Source of the DNA: CAWGHZ01 sp963822575
Lineage (GTDB): Bacteria; Pseudomonadota; Alphaproteobacteria; MPNO01; DASWLB01
Assembly (NCBI GenBank): GCA_963822575.1
Contig: CAWGHZ010000002.1
Location: 372,001 to 436,000, forward strand
Reading direction: 5' to 3'
DNA length: 64,000 nucleotides
This document shows, piece by piece, positions 26,083 through 36,923 of the stretch. Positions within the stretch are counted from its first letter, which is position 1. Each line of letters begins with the position of its first letter. Position numbers and translations under genes: made by a program. The notes below the pieces were generated by a model that was not told where the DNA came from, ran no database searches, and worked only from the letters and a program-made list of their open reading frames with translations.

Positions 26083-27654
26083 ATGGTCTATGTCGCCAAG
26101 TGGAAGGTGGTGGTGATCCTGGTGCTGTGCGCGCTGGGGTTCATCTACGCCGTGCCCAACGTGCTGTCGCGCTCGACGGCCGACGCGCTGCCGGGCTGGG
26201 TGCCGCACCGCCAGATCAGTCTCGGGCTCGATCTGCAGGGCGGCTCGCACCTTCTGTTGGAGGTCGAGACGCAGTCGGTGATCCGCGACCGGCTGAACGG
26301 GCTGGTGGACGAGGTGCGCACCGCGCTCGTCAAGCAGCGCATCGGCTATACCGGGCTCGGCGTCGCCGGCAACGGCGTGGCCTTCACCCTGCGCAACCCC
26401 GCCGACCTCGACAAGGCGCGCGAGGCGATCCGCAACCTCGACCCCGACACTACGGTGAAAGTCACGGGCAACCATGTCGCGCTCGACCTCACCGAAAAGG
26501 CGATGCGCGACCGCACCTCGGCGGCGGTCGACCAGTCGATCGAGATCGTCCGTCGGCGCATCGACGCCACCGGCGTGCGCGAGCCGACAATCCAGCGCGA
26601 GGGCGAGGACCGCATCCTGGTCGAGCTACCCGGCGTGGGCGACCCCGAGCGCATCAAGAAGCTGATCGGCAAGACCGCCAAGCTCACCTTCCAGTTCGTC
26701 GACATCGACCACTCGCCGGAGGAGGCCGAGGGCGGCCGCACCCCGCCGGGCGACGAGCTTATGCCGTCGGACAAGCCGGCGGCGAACGGCAAGCCCACCA
26801 TGTACCTCGTGCACCGGCGGGTGATGGTGTCGGGCGACACGCTGGTCGACGCCCAGCCCAGCTTCCAGGACAACCAGCCGGTGGTGTCGTTCCGCTTCGA
26901 CGCGGTGGGCGCGCGCCGCTTCGCCGACGCGACCAAGGCGAACGTCGGCAAGCCCTTCGCCATCGTGCTCGACAGCAAGGTGATCTCCGCGCCGGTGATT
27001 CGCGAGCCGATCCTCGGCGGCTCGGGCATCATCACCGGCGGCTTCACCGTGCAGGAGGCGCAGGACCTTGCGCTGCTGCTGCGCGCCGGCGCGTTGCCCG
27101 CACCCCTCAAGGTGCTGGAGGAACGGACGGTCGGGCCGGGCATGGGCGCCGACTCGATCCGCGCGGGCGAGATCGCCTGCATCGCCGGCATGGCGATCGT
27201 CGTGGTGTTCATGGTGGTGGTCTACGGGCTGTTCGGCGCGATGGCCTGCGTCGCGCTGGTATTCAACCTGTTCCTGATCGCGGCGCTTCTCTCGCTCCTT
27301 GGCGCGACCTTGACGCTGCCCGGCATCGCCGGCGTCGTGCTGACCGTCGGCATGGCGGTCGACGCAAACGTGCTGATCTACGAGCGTATGCGCGAGGAGC
27401 AGCGCAACGGCCGCACGCCGATCTCGGCGATCGACGCCGGCTTCTCGCGGGCGTTCGGTACGATCGTCGACTCGAACCTCACCACGCTGATCGCGGCGGC
27501 GCTCCTCTACAATTTCGGCTCCGGGCCGATCAAGGGGTTCGGCGTGACGCTCGCCATCGGCATCCTCACCTCGATGTTCACCGCGATCTGGGTGACCCGG
27601 CTCCTGGTCATCTGGTGGATGCGCCGCACGCGTCCCAAAGCGCTGCCGCTCTAG
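26083..27654 (+). CDS. secD: SecD, preprotein translocase subunit
   Basis: 523 residues. N-terminal helix, then the periplasmic P1 domain starting ISLGLDLQGGSHLLLEVE, the characteristic RIDATGVREPTIQREGEDRI and VELPGVGDPERIKK, then six membrane helices with GMAVDANVLIYERMREE. SecD uses the proton gradient to pull proteins across the inner membrane. secF follows 12 bases later. Confidence 0.96.
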   Translation: MVYVAKWKVVVILVLCALGFIYAVPNVLSRSTADALPGWVPHRQISLGLDLQGGSHLLLEVETQSVIRDRLNGLVDEVRTALVKQRIGYTGLGVAGNGVAFTLRNPADLDKAREAIRNLDPDTTVKVTGNHVALDLTEKAMRDRTSAAVDQSIEIVRRRIDATGVREPTIQREGEDRILVELPGVGDPERIKKLIGKTAKLTFQFVDIDHSPEEAEGGRTPPGDELMPSDKPAANGKPTMYLVHRRVMVSGDTLVDAQPSFQDNQPVVSFRFDAVGARRFADATKANVGKPFAIVLDSKVISAPVIREPILGGSGIITGGFTVQEAQDLALLLRAGALPAPLKVLEERTVGPGMGADSIRAGEIACIAGMAIVVVFMVVVYGLFGAMACVALVFNLFLIAALLSLLGATLTLPGIAGVVLTVGMAVDANVLIYERMREEQRNGRTPISAIDAGFSRAFGTIVDSNLTTLIAAALLYNFGSGPIKGFGVTLAIGILTSMFTAIWVTRLLVIWWMRRTRPKALPL

Positions 27655-27666
27655 GGGTACGATCGC

Positions 27667-28617
27667 ATGGCGCTCCGCCTCTTTCCCGCCGTCACCCGGA
27701 TCGACTTCATGCGCTGGCGCTATGTCGCCGTGGGCGGTTCGATATTGGTCAATCTGATCGCGATCGTGGCGGTCCTGGTCATGGGGTTGCAATTCGGCAT
27801 CGATTTTTCGGGTGGCACCTTGGTCCAGATCAAGACGCAGGGGCCGGCCAAGATCGGTGAGATGCGCGGGAAGCTCAACGGGCTCGGGCTTGGCGAAGTG
27901 CAGCTTCAGGAGTTCGGCGCGTCGAACCAGGTGCTGATCCGCGTCGAGCGCCAGAAAAGCGGCGAAGGGCAGGGCGGCGAGGAGAAGGAGGCCGCGGCCG
28001 TCGCGACAAAGGTGCAGCAGGCGCTGGGCCTGCCCGACTCCTCGATCGAGCGCCGCGAGTTCGTCGGTCCCAAGGTCGGCGCCGAGCTGATCCGCGCCGG
28101 GGTGATCGCAACCGTTCTGGCGTTGCTGTCGATTGCGATCTACGTGTGGTTCCGCTTCGATTGGGAGTTCGGCGTCTCGGGATTGGTTGCACTGCTGCAT
28201 GACGTACTGGCGACGGTCGGCGTGTTCTCGGTCTTTCATCTGGAGTTCAACCTGACGACTGTGGCTGCGATCCTCACGATCGCGGGCTACTCGATCAACG
28301 ACACGGTGGTGGTGTTCGACCGCGTGCGCGAGAACATGCGCAAGTACAAGGTGATGCCCCTTTACGACCTGCATAACCTCAGCATCAATGAGACCCTGTC
28401 GCGCACCATCCTGACCTCGACGACCACGCTGCTCGCCGTCCTCATGCTGTTCTTGTTCGGCGGCGAGGTGATCCACGGCTTCTCGTTCGCCATGCTGTTC
28501 GGCATCCTCATCGGCACCTACTCATCGATCTACGTCGGGTCCGGCATGCTGCTCTTCATGGGCGCCCGAATTGGCGGGCGCGATCGCGAGATCGCGCCGG
28601 CGAAGCGGGCCGGCTGA
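27667..28617 (+). CDS. secF: SecF, preprotein translocase subunit
   Basis: 316 residues. It has the SecF start FDFMRW-like region, GIDFSGGTLVQIKTQG, RREFVGPKVGAELIRAG, and the membrane block with YSINDTVVVFDRVRENMRKY and SINETLSRTILTSTTTLLAV. It is the partner of SecD. The C-terminal tail is basic. An Mth938-domain gene follows five bases later. Confidence 0.96.
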   Translation: MALRLFPAVTRIDFMRWRYVAVGGSILVNLIAIVAVLVMGLQFGIDFSGGTLVQIKTQGPAKIGEMRGKLNGLGLGEVQLQEFGASNQVLIRVERQKSGEGQGGEEKEAAAVATKVQQALGLPDSSIERREFVGPKVGAELIRAGVIATVLALLSIAIYVWFRFDWEFGVSGLVALLHDVLATVGVFSVFHLEFNLTTVAAILTIAGYSINDTVVVFDRVRENMRKYKVMPLYDLHNLSINETLSRTILTSTTTLLAVLMLFLFGGEVIHGFSFAMLFGILIGTYSSIYVGSGMLLFMGARIGGRDREIAPAKRAG

Positions 28618-28621
28618 TTCC

Positions 28622-28999
28622 GTGGCCGACATCACCCCCGCCGTCCCCGAGGGGCGCCAGCTCGTCGAGGGCTACGGCGAGGGGCGCTTCCGGATCGCGG
28701 GCGCGGTGCACGAAGGCTCGGTGATCGTGTTCGCCGACCGGACCGTCGCCTGGGCCGCCGCTACGCTCGCCGACGCCACGGCCCAAGGCCTCGACGAAGT
28801 GTTCCGCGCCGCCGCCGGGCTCGATTTGCTGCTGCTCGGCTGCGGGGCGCGGATGGCGCCGCCCCCGCCCGACCTGCGCACCGCCCTGCGCGCCGCCGGG
28901 GTGGCGCTCGAGACGATGGACACCGGCGCCGCCTGCCGCACTTTCAACGTGCTTCTGGCCGAGGAGCGCCGCGTTGCCGCCGCCCTGATCGCCGTGTAA
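28622..28999 (+). CDS. Mth938-like domain protein (NDUFAF3/DUF498 type)
   Basis: A GTG at 28622, five bases after the secF stop, gives 125 residues. The fold motifs are IAGAVHEGSVIVFADRTVAW, LDLLLLGCGARMAPPPPDLR and VALETMDTGAACRTFNVLLA. In mitochondria the relative NDUFAF3 helps complex I assembly. Alphaproteobacterial copies commonly follow secF, as here. The exact role in bacteria is unclear. Confidence 0.85.
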   Translation: MADITPAVPEGRQLVEGYGEGRFRIAGAVHEGSVIVFADRTVAWAAATLADATAQGLDEVFRAAAGLDLLLLGCGARMAPPPPDLRTALRAAGVALETMDTGAACRTFNVLLAEERRVAAALIAV

Positions 29000-29076
29000 C
29001 CGTCCCGCAAGAAAAGCCCAGGGATTCGGCCGCCGCCCGCCTTTCGCGGCCGGCCAATTCCGTGTATTTACCGCCC

Positions 29077-30231
29077 ATGGAGCCCATCGTCGACACGTCC
29101 GCGCTGCGGGCGCTGTGCCAGCGCCTGTCAAAATCCCGTTTCGTCACCGTCGATACCGAGTTCATCCGCGACCGCACCTACTGGCCGCAGCTCTGCCTGG
29201 TGCAGCTTGCGGGCGAGGACGAGGCCGCGGCGATCGATGCGCTCGCGCCCGACATCGAGCTCAAGTCGTTGTTCGACCTCCTGACCGCGCCCAAGCCGCT
29301 CAAGGTGTTCCATGCCGCGCGCCAGGATATCGAGATCTTCTACCATTTGTCCGGCCATATCCCTGCGCCGCTGTTCGATACCCAGATCGCCGCGATGGTG
29401 TGCGGCTTCGGGGATTCCGTGGCGTACGAGACCTTGGCGTCGCGGCTCGCCAAGGCGCGGATCGACAAGTCGATGCGCTTCACCGACTGGTCGCGCCGGC
29501 CGCTGACGACGAAGCAGCTCTCCTACGCCATCTCGGACGTGACCCACCTCCGCATCGTCTACGAGAAGCTCGCCCGCCGGCTCGAGGAGAGCGAGCGGGA
29601 AAGCTGGGTGGCGGAGGAGATGGCGGTGCTCACCTCGCCCGCCACCTATGACATCGACCCGCGCGAGGCGTGGCGGCGCCTCAAGAGCCGCAGCGCCAAG
29701 CCGCGCTACCTCGCCGTGCTGCGCGAGCTCGCCGCCTGGCGCGAGGAGGAGGCGCGCCGGCGCAACCTGCCGCGCAACCGGGTGCTGCGCGACGAGACGC
29801 TGAAGGAGGTGGCGGCGCACGAGCCGCGTACGGCCGAGGAGCTGACCCATCTGCGCTCGCTCGGCCGCGGCCAGGCGTCGGGCGAGATGGGCCGCGGCAT
29901 CCTCGCCGCGGTCGCGAAGGGGCTGGCCGTCCCTGAGGACGAGTGCCCCGAGCAGTCCGAACCGGCGCACGGCGACGGGGCGAACGGCGCGTCGGTCGAG
30001 CTCTTGCGCGTGCTCCTCAAGATGAAGTGCGAGCGCCACCATGTGGCGCAGAAGCTGGTCGCCTCGGCCGCCGACATCGAGGCCATCGCCGACAGCGACG
30101 ACGCCGACGTCGCCGCGCTCACCGGCTGGCGGCGCGAGGTGTTCGGCGAGGACGCGCTGGCGCTGAAGCACGGCAAGCTCGGCCTCACCGCCGAGGGCAA
30201 CAAGGTGCGGATGGTCAAGCTCGGCGGGTGA
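29077..30231 (+). CDS. rnd: Ribonuclease D
   Basis: About 384 residues from the ATG at 29077; a GTG at 29062 is possible. The DEDD 3'-5' exonuclease domain has VTVDTEFIRDRTYWPQLCLV, VFHAARQDIEIFYH and LSYAISDVTHL with the terminal Tyr and Asp, followed by the helical HRDC region. It trims tRNA 3' ends. It stands alone, with the glutamine amidotransferase gene starting three bases after its stop. Confidence 0.94.
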   Translation: MEPIVDTSALRALCQRLSKSRFVTVDTEFIRDRTYWPQLCLVQLAGEDEAAAIDALAPDIELKSLFDLLTAPKPLKVFHAARQDIEIFYHLSGHIPAPLFDTQIAAMVCGFGDSVAYETLASRLAKARIDKSMRFTDWSRRPLTTKQLSYAISDVTHLRIVYEKLARRLEESERESWVAEEMAVLTSPATYDIDPREAWRRLKSRSAKPRYLAVLRELAAWREEEARRRNLPRNRVLRDETLKEVAAHEPRTAEELTHLRSLGRGQASGEMGRGILAAVAKGLAVPEDECPEQSEPAHGDGANGASVELLRVLLKMKCERHHVAQKLVASAADIEAIADSDDADVAALTGWRREVFGEDALALKHGKLGLTAEGNKVRMVKLGG

Positions 30232-30234
30232 ACC

Positions 30235-30936
30235 ATGACCGACCGGCGCGCCGTCGCCATTCGCCACGTCGCCTTCGAGGATCTGGGCACGCTCGGCGCC
30301 GTGCTCGTCGGGCGCGGCATGGCCGTCGATTACGTCGAGGCGGGCGCAAACGATTTCGCGCCGGTGGGCGATCCAGACCTGCTGGTCGTGCTCGGCGGGC
30401 CGATCGGGGCGTGCGACGACGCCGACTACCCGTTCCTGGCCGCCGAGGCCGCGCTGATCCAAAGGCGCCTCGCCGCCGGGCGGCCGACGCTCGGCATCTG
30501 CCTCGGCGCCCAGCTCTTGGCCCGCGCCTTGGGGGCTCGGGTCTTCCGGAATCCGGTGAAGGAGATCGGCTGGGCGCCTGTCGAACTCACCCAGGCCGGC
30601 CGGGCCTCCTGTCTTGCCGGGCTCGACGGCCATCCCGTGCTGCACTGGCACGGCGACACGTTCGACCTGCCCGAGGGCGCGACCTTGCTCGCCTCGACGC
30701 CGGCCTGCCGCAACCAGGCGTTCGCCTGGGCCCCGGCCGCGCTCGGGTTGCAGTTCCACGTCGAAGTGACCGCGTCCGGGCTTGAGCGCTGGCTGGTCGG
30801 CCATACGGTGGAGATCGCGGCGACCCCGGGCGTCACGGTGGCGGGGCTGCGCGCCGACACGGCGCGCTACGGCGCCGCGCTGGAAGAGGCCGGCGCGGCG
30901 GTCCTCGAAAGCTGGCTCGGCTCTGTCGGGCTGTAG
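30235..30936 (+). CDS. Class I glutamine amidotransferase domain protein
   Basis: 233 residues, stand-alone. The oxyanion region DLLVVLGGPIGACDD, the nucleophile elbow TLGICLGAQLLARALGA and the His-Glu pair LQFHVEVT complete a plausible Cys-His-Glu triad. It resembles the GuaA-like free amidotransferases, some of which act on gamma-glutamyl compounds. The substrate is unknown. It follows rnd by three bases. Confidence 0.85.
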   Translation: MTDRRAVAIRHVAFEDLGTLGAVLVGRGMAVDYVEAGANDFAPVGDPDLLVVLGGPIGACDDADYPFLAAEAALIQRRLAAGRPTLGICLGAQLLARALGARVFRNPVKEIGWAPVELTQAGRASCLAGLDGHPVLHWHGDTFDLPEGATLLASTPACRNQAFAWAPAALGLQFHVEVTASGLERWLVGHTVEIAATPGVTVAGLRADTARYGAALEEAGAAVLESWLGSVGL

Positions 30937-30989
30937 CCCGACGGCCCCGTTCGTGTAAGATCGCGCCAAATTCATCTCGGGAGGATGAC

Positions 30990-31979
30990 GTGAAGCTCTG
31001 CCTGTACCAGGCCTCGGCCAAAGGGAAGATCGAGCCGGGGCTGATCACCGACCGCGGCGTGGTGTCGATCGCCTCGGCCGCGCGCAGATTCTCCGGCCGC
31101 ACGCCGCAGGAAACGATGGTCGGCATCATCGACAACTACGCCAAGCTGAAACCGGCGCTCCAGAAGCTCGAGAAGTCGGGCAAGGCCACGCCGCTCAACA
31201 AGGTGAAGCTCAAGGCGCCGCTGCCGCGCCCGGGCAAGATCCTCGCCTGCATCGGCAATTACTGGGAGCATCAGGAGCGCGAGCCGCGCGAGCCCAACAT
31301 GTTCCTCAAGAACCCCGACTGCGTGATCGGGCCGGGCGACACGATCACCCTGCCGCGCTTCACCGAGCCGGTGGTGTTCCACCACGAGGCCGAGCTCGCC
31401 ATCGTGTTCAAGGGGCCGGCGAAGGCCGTGTCGCAGAAGAACTGGCGCCGCGCCGTGTTCGGCTATACCGGCATGATCGACGTCTCGGCCCGCGGCGAGG
31501 GGCGCTTCACCTGGAAGCGCGGCTCGTGGATGGGCAAGTCGTTCGACACGTTCGGCCCGATGGGCCCGTGCATCACCACGGCGGACGAGATCCGCGACCC
31601 GAACAAGCTGCACGTCCGGTTCTGGAACGACGGCCAGCTCCGCCACGACTACACCACCGACGACATGGAAAACCGCGTGCCCAAGCTGGTCGAATGGGCG
31701 TCGACCATCATGACCCTCAACTCGGGCGACGTGCTGATGTGCGGCACCAACCACGAGGGGCTGGGGCCGCTGCAGGACGGCGAGAAGGTGACGTTCGAGG
31801 TCGAGAAGATCGGCACGATGTCGCTCAAGGTGAAGGACCCGCTCAAGCGCAAGTGGGAGCGCGGCGTCTATATGGGCCCCAACTCCACCAACCCGGAGGC
31901 GGTGCGCCGCGAGCGCGAGCGCGCCGAGCGCGAGAAGTCGATCGAGCGCGCCAAGCTCGAGGGCGCCGCGGGCGGGTGA
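30990..31979 (+). CDS. Fumarylacetoacetate hydrolase family protein
   Basis: A GTG at 30990 with GGGAGG upstream gives 329 residues. FAH-fold motifs: ILACIGNYWEHQ, VFHHEAELAIVFKGPAK with the metal-binding Glu pair, YTGMIDVSARGEGRFTWKRG, SFDTFGPMGPCIT, and LNSGDVLMCGTNHEGLGPL. These enzymes cleave or decarboxylate beta-keto acids from aromatic breakdown. The charged C-terminal helix (ERERAEREKSIERAK) is an extra of unknown role. Confidence 0.88.
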   Translation: MKLCLYQASAKGKIEPGLITDRGVVSIASAARRFSGRTPQETMVGIIDNYAKLKPALQKLEKSGKATPLNKVKLKAPLPRPGKILACIGNYWEHQEREPREPNMFLKNPDCVIGPGDTITLPRFTEPVVFHHEAELAIVFKGPAKAVSQKNWRRAVFGYTGMIDVSARGEGRFTWKRGSWMGKSFDTFGPMGPCITTADEIRDPNKLHVRFWNDGQLRHDYTTDDMENRVPKLVEWASTIMTLNSGDVLMCGTNHEGLGPLQDGEKVTFEVEKIGTMSLKVKDPLKRKWERGVYMGPNSTNPEAVRRERERAEREKSIERAKLEGAAGG

Positions 31980-32007
31980 TCCCGGCCGGCGCGACATTGC
32001 GCCACGC

Positions 32008-32021
32008 TTGAGCGAGATCAA
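32008..32021 (+). promoter_or_regulatory. FNR/FixK-type box
   Basis: TTGAGCGAGATCAA matches the FNR/FixK/Anr palindrome TTGAT-N4-ATCAA at nine of ten fixed positions. It lies 57 bases upstream of the cytochrome-porin start at 32078, a sensible place for an activator site. It implies control by oxygen level through a CRP/FNR-family regulator. No such regulator gene is in the window. Confidence 0.65.
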
Positions 32022-32077
32022 GTTGTGGACAGAATCGTCCTCTATCGTTCCGACGGTGCGAACGAAAGGGGGAGACG

Positions 32078-33421
32078 ATGGTGTTGTCACGATCTCGCTT
32101 TGCGATCCTGTCCGTCCTGACGGTGGTGGCGCTGGCCGCCATGCCGGTCCGCGAGGCATGGGCCGTGCCGAGCTTCGCGCGCCAGACCGGGCTCGGCTGC
32201 AGCGCGTGCCATACCGCCTATCCCGCGCTCAACGCCTTCGGACGCGAATTCAAGCTGCGCGGCTACACCCTCGGCGCGGCGGGCGGCGGCTATCCGCCGC
32301 TTGCCCTGATGTTCCAGCCCGGCTTCACCCACACCGCCAAGACCCAGGAGCCGAAGCCCGACGGCTTTCCGGACGGATTCAACGGTAACAACAACACGGC
32401 GCTGTCGCAGGCGAGCCTGTTCTACGGCGGGCGCATCTACGACAAGCTAGGCGCGTTCGCGCAGCTCACCTATAGCGGCACCGCCGACCGGCTCGCCTGG
32501 GACAACACCGACATCCGCTACGCCAACGACGCGACGCTCGCCGGCAAGGCGCTGCTCTACGGCTTCACGCTGAACAACAATCCCACCGTCGAGGACCCGT
32601 GGAACACGCTGCCCGCCTGGGGCTATCCCTTCGCGTCGAGCGACTTCCAGCCCGGCCCGGCGGCGTCGACCCTGATCGACGGCGGGCTCGGCCAGGAGGC
32701 GGCGGGGTTCGGCGGCTACGTGCAGTGGAACGGCCTGATCTATGCCGAGCTCTCGGGCTATCGCAGCCTGTCGCGCGACACGCTCAACTTCCTGGGGGCC
32801 GACCCGAACACGGACACGATCGACGGCGTCGCGCCCTATTGGCGCGTGGAACTGCAGAAGACGTTCGGCAACCACTACGTTTCGGTCGGGACGTTCGGGC
32901 TCGTGGCTGACACCTATCCCGGCCGCGACCAATCGCAGGGGACGGACCGGAGGGTCGATCTCGGGCTCGACGCGCAATACCAGTTCAGCCTCGCGCCGCA
33001 CGATATCGGCGTGTATTTGCGCTGGATTCACGAGACCGCCGACTGGAACGCCCGCCTGCCGCTCGCCCAAACGTCGAATGGGCACGACACGCTCGACGAT
33101 GTGAGCCTGACCGGCTCGTACCTTTACGATCAGACCTACGGGGCGGACGTCGGCTTCCACACGGTTTCGGGCGGCAAGGACGCCACCCTCTATGGCAGCC
33201 GGACCGGCAGCCCCGACACCCAAAGCGCGACCTTCCAGCTCGACTGGCTACCGTTCAACAAGTCGGGAGGTCCCTCGTTGTGGACCTGGTTCAACCCCAA
33301 ATTCATCCTCCAGTACACCACGTATTTCCATTTCGACGGCGCCGGCACGAACTATGACGGCATGGGCCGCAACGCGGGCGACAACGACACGTTCTACGCA
33401 ATGGTATGGTTGCCTTTATGA
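32078..33421 (+). CDS. Cyc2-like outer-membrane cytochrome-porin (one c-type heme plus beta-barrel)
   Basis: 447 residues. The signal peptide is cut near AWA|VPSF. The first 35 mature residues hold one c-heme motif, CSACH, at about 41-45 inside VPSFARQTGLGCSACH, then TAYPALNAFGREFKLRGYTL. From residue 70 on the sequence alternates polar and hydrophobic residues with many aromatics, and ends FYAMVWLPL, as expected for an outer-membrane barrel. This layout and the FARQTG...CH...FGREFK pattern recall Cyc2, the fused cytochrome-porin of iron oxidisers. The substrate is not known. It overlaps the downstream cytochrome gene and follows an FNR-type box. Confidence 0.75.
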   Translation: MVLSRSRFAILSVLTVVALAAMPVREAWAVPSFARQTGLGCSACHTAYPALNAFGREFKLRGYTLGAAGGGYPPLALMFQPGFTHTAKTQEPKPDGFPDGFNGNNNTALSQASLFYGGRIYDKLGAFAQLTYSGTADRLAWDNTDIRYANDATLAGKALLYGFTLNNNPTVEDPWNTLPAWGYPFASSDFQPGPAASTLIDGGLGQEAAGFGGYVQWNGLIYAELSGYRSLSRDTLNFLGADPNTDTIDGVAPYWRVELQKTFGNHYVSVGTFGLVADTYPGRDQSQGTDRRVDLGLDAQYQFSLAPHDIGVYLRWIHETADWNARLPLAQTSNGHDTLDDVSLTGSYLYDQTYGADVGFHTVSGGKDATLYGSRTGSPDTQSATFQLDWLPFNKSGGPSLWTWFNPKFILQYTTYFHFDGAGTNYDGMGRNAGDNDTFYAMVWLPL

Positions 33422-33885
33422 AATCGCTGATCGGGATCGCAGCCGCGGCAGTTTTCGCCGCCGCGACCGCGTCTGCCGCCGATCTCGCGGCCGGAAAGCG
33501 CGTTTACGATCACACCTGCGCCGCCTGCCACGGCCTCACCGGCCTCGGCGCCTTCCCCAGCATGCCGGACCTCCGCAAGAAGGGCGGCGTGCTGGCCCAG
33601 CCGGACAGTGTGCTGCTCGACCGGATCGAGCACGGCTACAAGGGACCGGGCTCACAGATGGCGATGCCGCCCAAGGGCGGCAACGCAAGCCTCACCCGCA
33701 ATGACCTCGCGAACGCGCTCGCCTGGATGCATCACGAATTCGGCGTTTCCGCCGCGTCCCGTTCCGGAGTGGGCTCCGCATCGCGAAGCGAGGCGGCCGA
33801 CGGCAACCAAGCGGCCACGGGACGTCCCATGATGGGGCAGGGGATGATGGGGCACGGCATGAGCGGCGGCATGATGGGCCGCTGA
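33418..33885 (+). CDS. Periplasmic c-type cytochrome with Met/Gly/His-rich tail
   Basis: From the ATG at 33418, overlapping the previous stop (ATGA), the product is 155 residues. Signal peptide ends near ASAAD. One heme motif CAACH is at about 34-38, and a likely axial Met is in SQMAMPPKGG near 81-83. After the cytochrome domain comes a Ser/Ala linker and an 18-residue tail, MMGQGMMGHGMSGGMMGR, resembling copper-binding methionine motifs. It is probably the soluble electron partner of the cytochrome-porin. Confidence 0.85.
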   Translation: MKSLIGIAAAAVFAAATASAADLAAGKRVYDHTCAACHGLTGLGAFPSMPDLRKKGGVLAQPDSVLLDRIEHGYKGPGSQMAMPPKGGNASLTRNDLANALAWMHHEFGVSAASRSGVGSASRSEAADGNQAATGRPMMGQGMMGHGMSGGMMGR

Positions 33886-33921
33886 CGGCTTCGATCGGGC
33901 CTGCCGCCGAGGAGCGAAGGA

Positions 33922-34308
33922 ATGGCGTACTACCTGAACAGGACGATTGCGGCGACGTTCGACGATGCGGTCGCGCGCGTGTTCGACGCGTTGAAGGCGC
34001 AAGGATTCGGAGTCCTCACCGACATCGACGTGCAGGACACGATGAAGAAGAAGCTGAACGCCGCGTTCCGTCCCTACCGCATCCTGGGCGCCTGCAACCC
34101 CCCGCTTGCCCTTAGGGCGCTGGAGGCCGAGGACAAGATCGGCACGATGCTGCCCTGCAACGTGATCGTGCAAGAACTCGGTGCCGGCAAGGTCGAGGTG
34201 GCGACCATCGACCCTGAAATCGCGATGCAAGCCGTCGGCAACCCGGCGCTCTCCGCGCTCGCGGCCGAGGTACGTGGCCGGCTGCAAAAGGTCCTCGACG
34301 CCCTGTAG
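33922..34308 (+). CDS. DUF302 domain protein
   Basis: 128 residues matching DUF302: YYLNRTIAATFDDAVARVFD, ALKAQGFGVLTDIDVQDTM, FRPYRILGACNPPLALRAL and MLPCNVIVQELGAGKVEVAT. No signal peptide. DUF302 proteins often neighbour redox and sulfur genes, but the function is unknown. It lies 36 bases after the cytochrome gene, so the three genes from 32078 probably form one operon. Confidence 0.85.
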   Translation: MAYYLNRTIAATFDDAVARVFDALKAQGFGVLTDIDVQDTMKKKLNAAFRPYRILGACNPPLALRALEAEDKIGTMLPCNVIVQELGAGKVEVATIDPEIAMQAVGNPALSALAAEVRGRLQKVLDAL

Positions 34309-34341
34309 GGTTCGGCCCCGAGGTCCGTCAGCGGTCCGACG

Positions 34342-36676
<2,335 letters not shown>

Positions 36677-36923
36677 TATTCGTCTCCCTAGCGGTCGGCC
36701 GGGGCAGATCGCGCCGGCCCGTTCTTGGCGCCATTCTGCCTCGCCTCGCGCGGCTTTCCAAGCCCCGGCGCGCGGCCGGTTGGACTTGCCTTCGGCGCCG
36801 CGGGCGGGCAAGCTTGGCCGAATGTGCTGGTTGGCGTCGTCAAATCCCGCACTCTAATCCCACCCACGGAGAACACGCGATCCGGACGTTTAACCCGATT
36901 GACCTTAACAGGGAGACATCACC

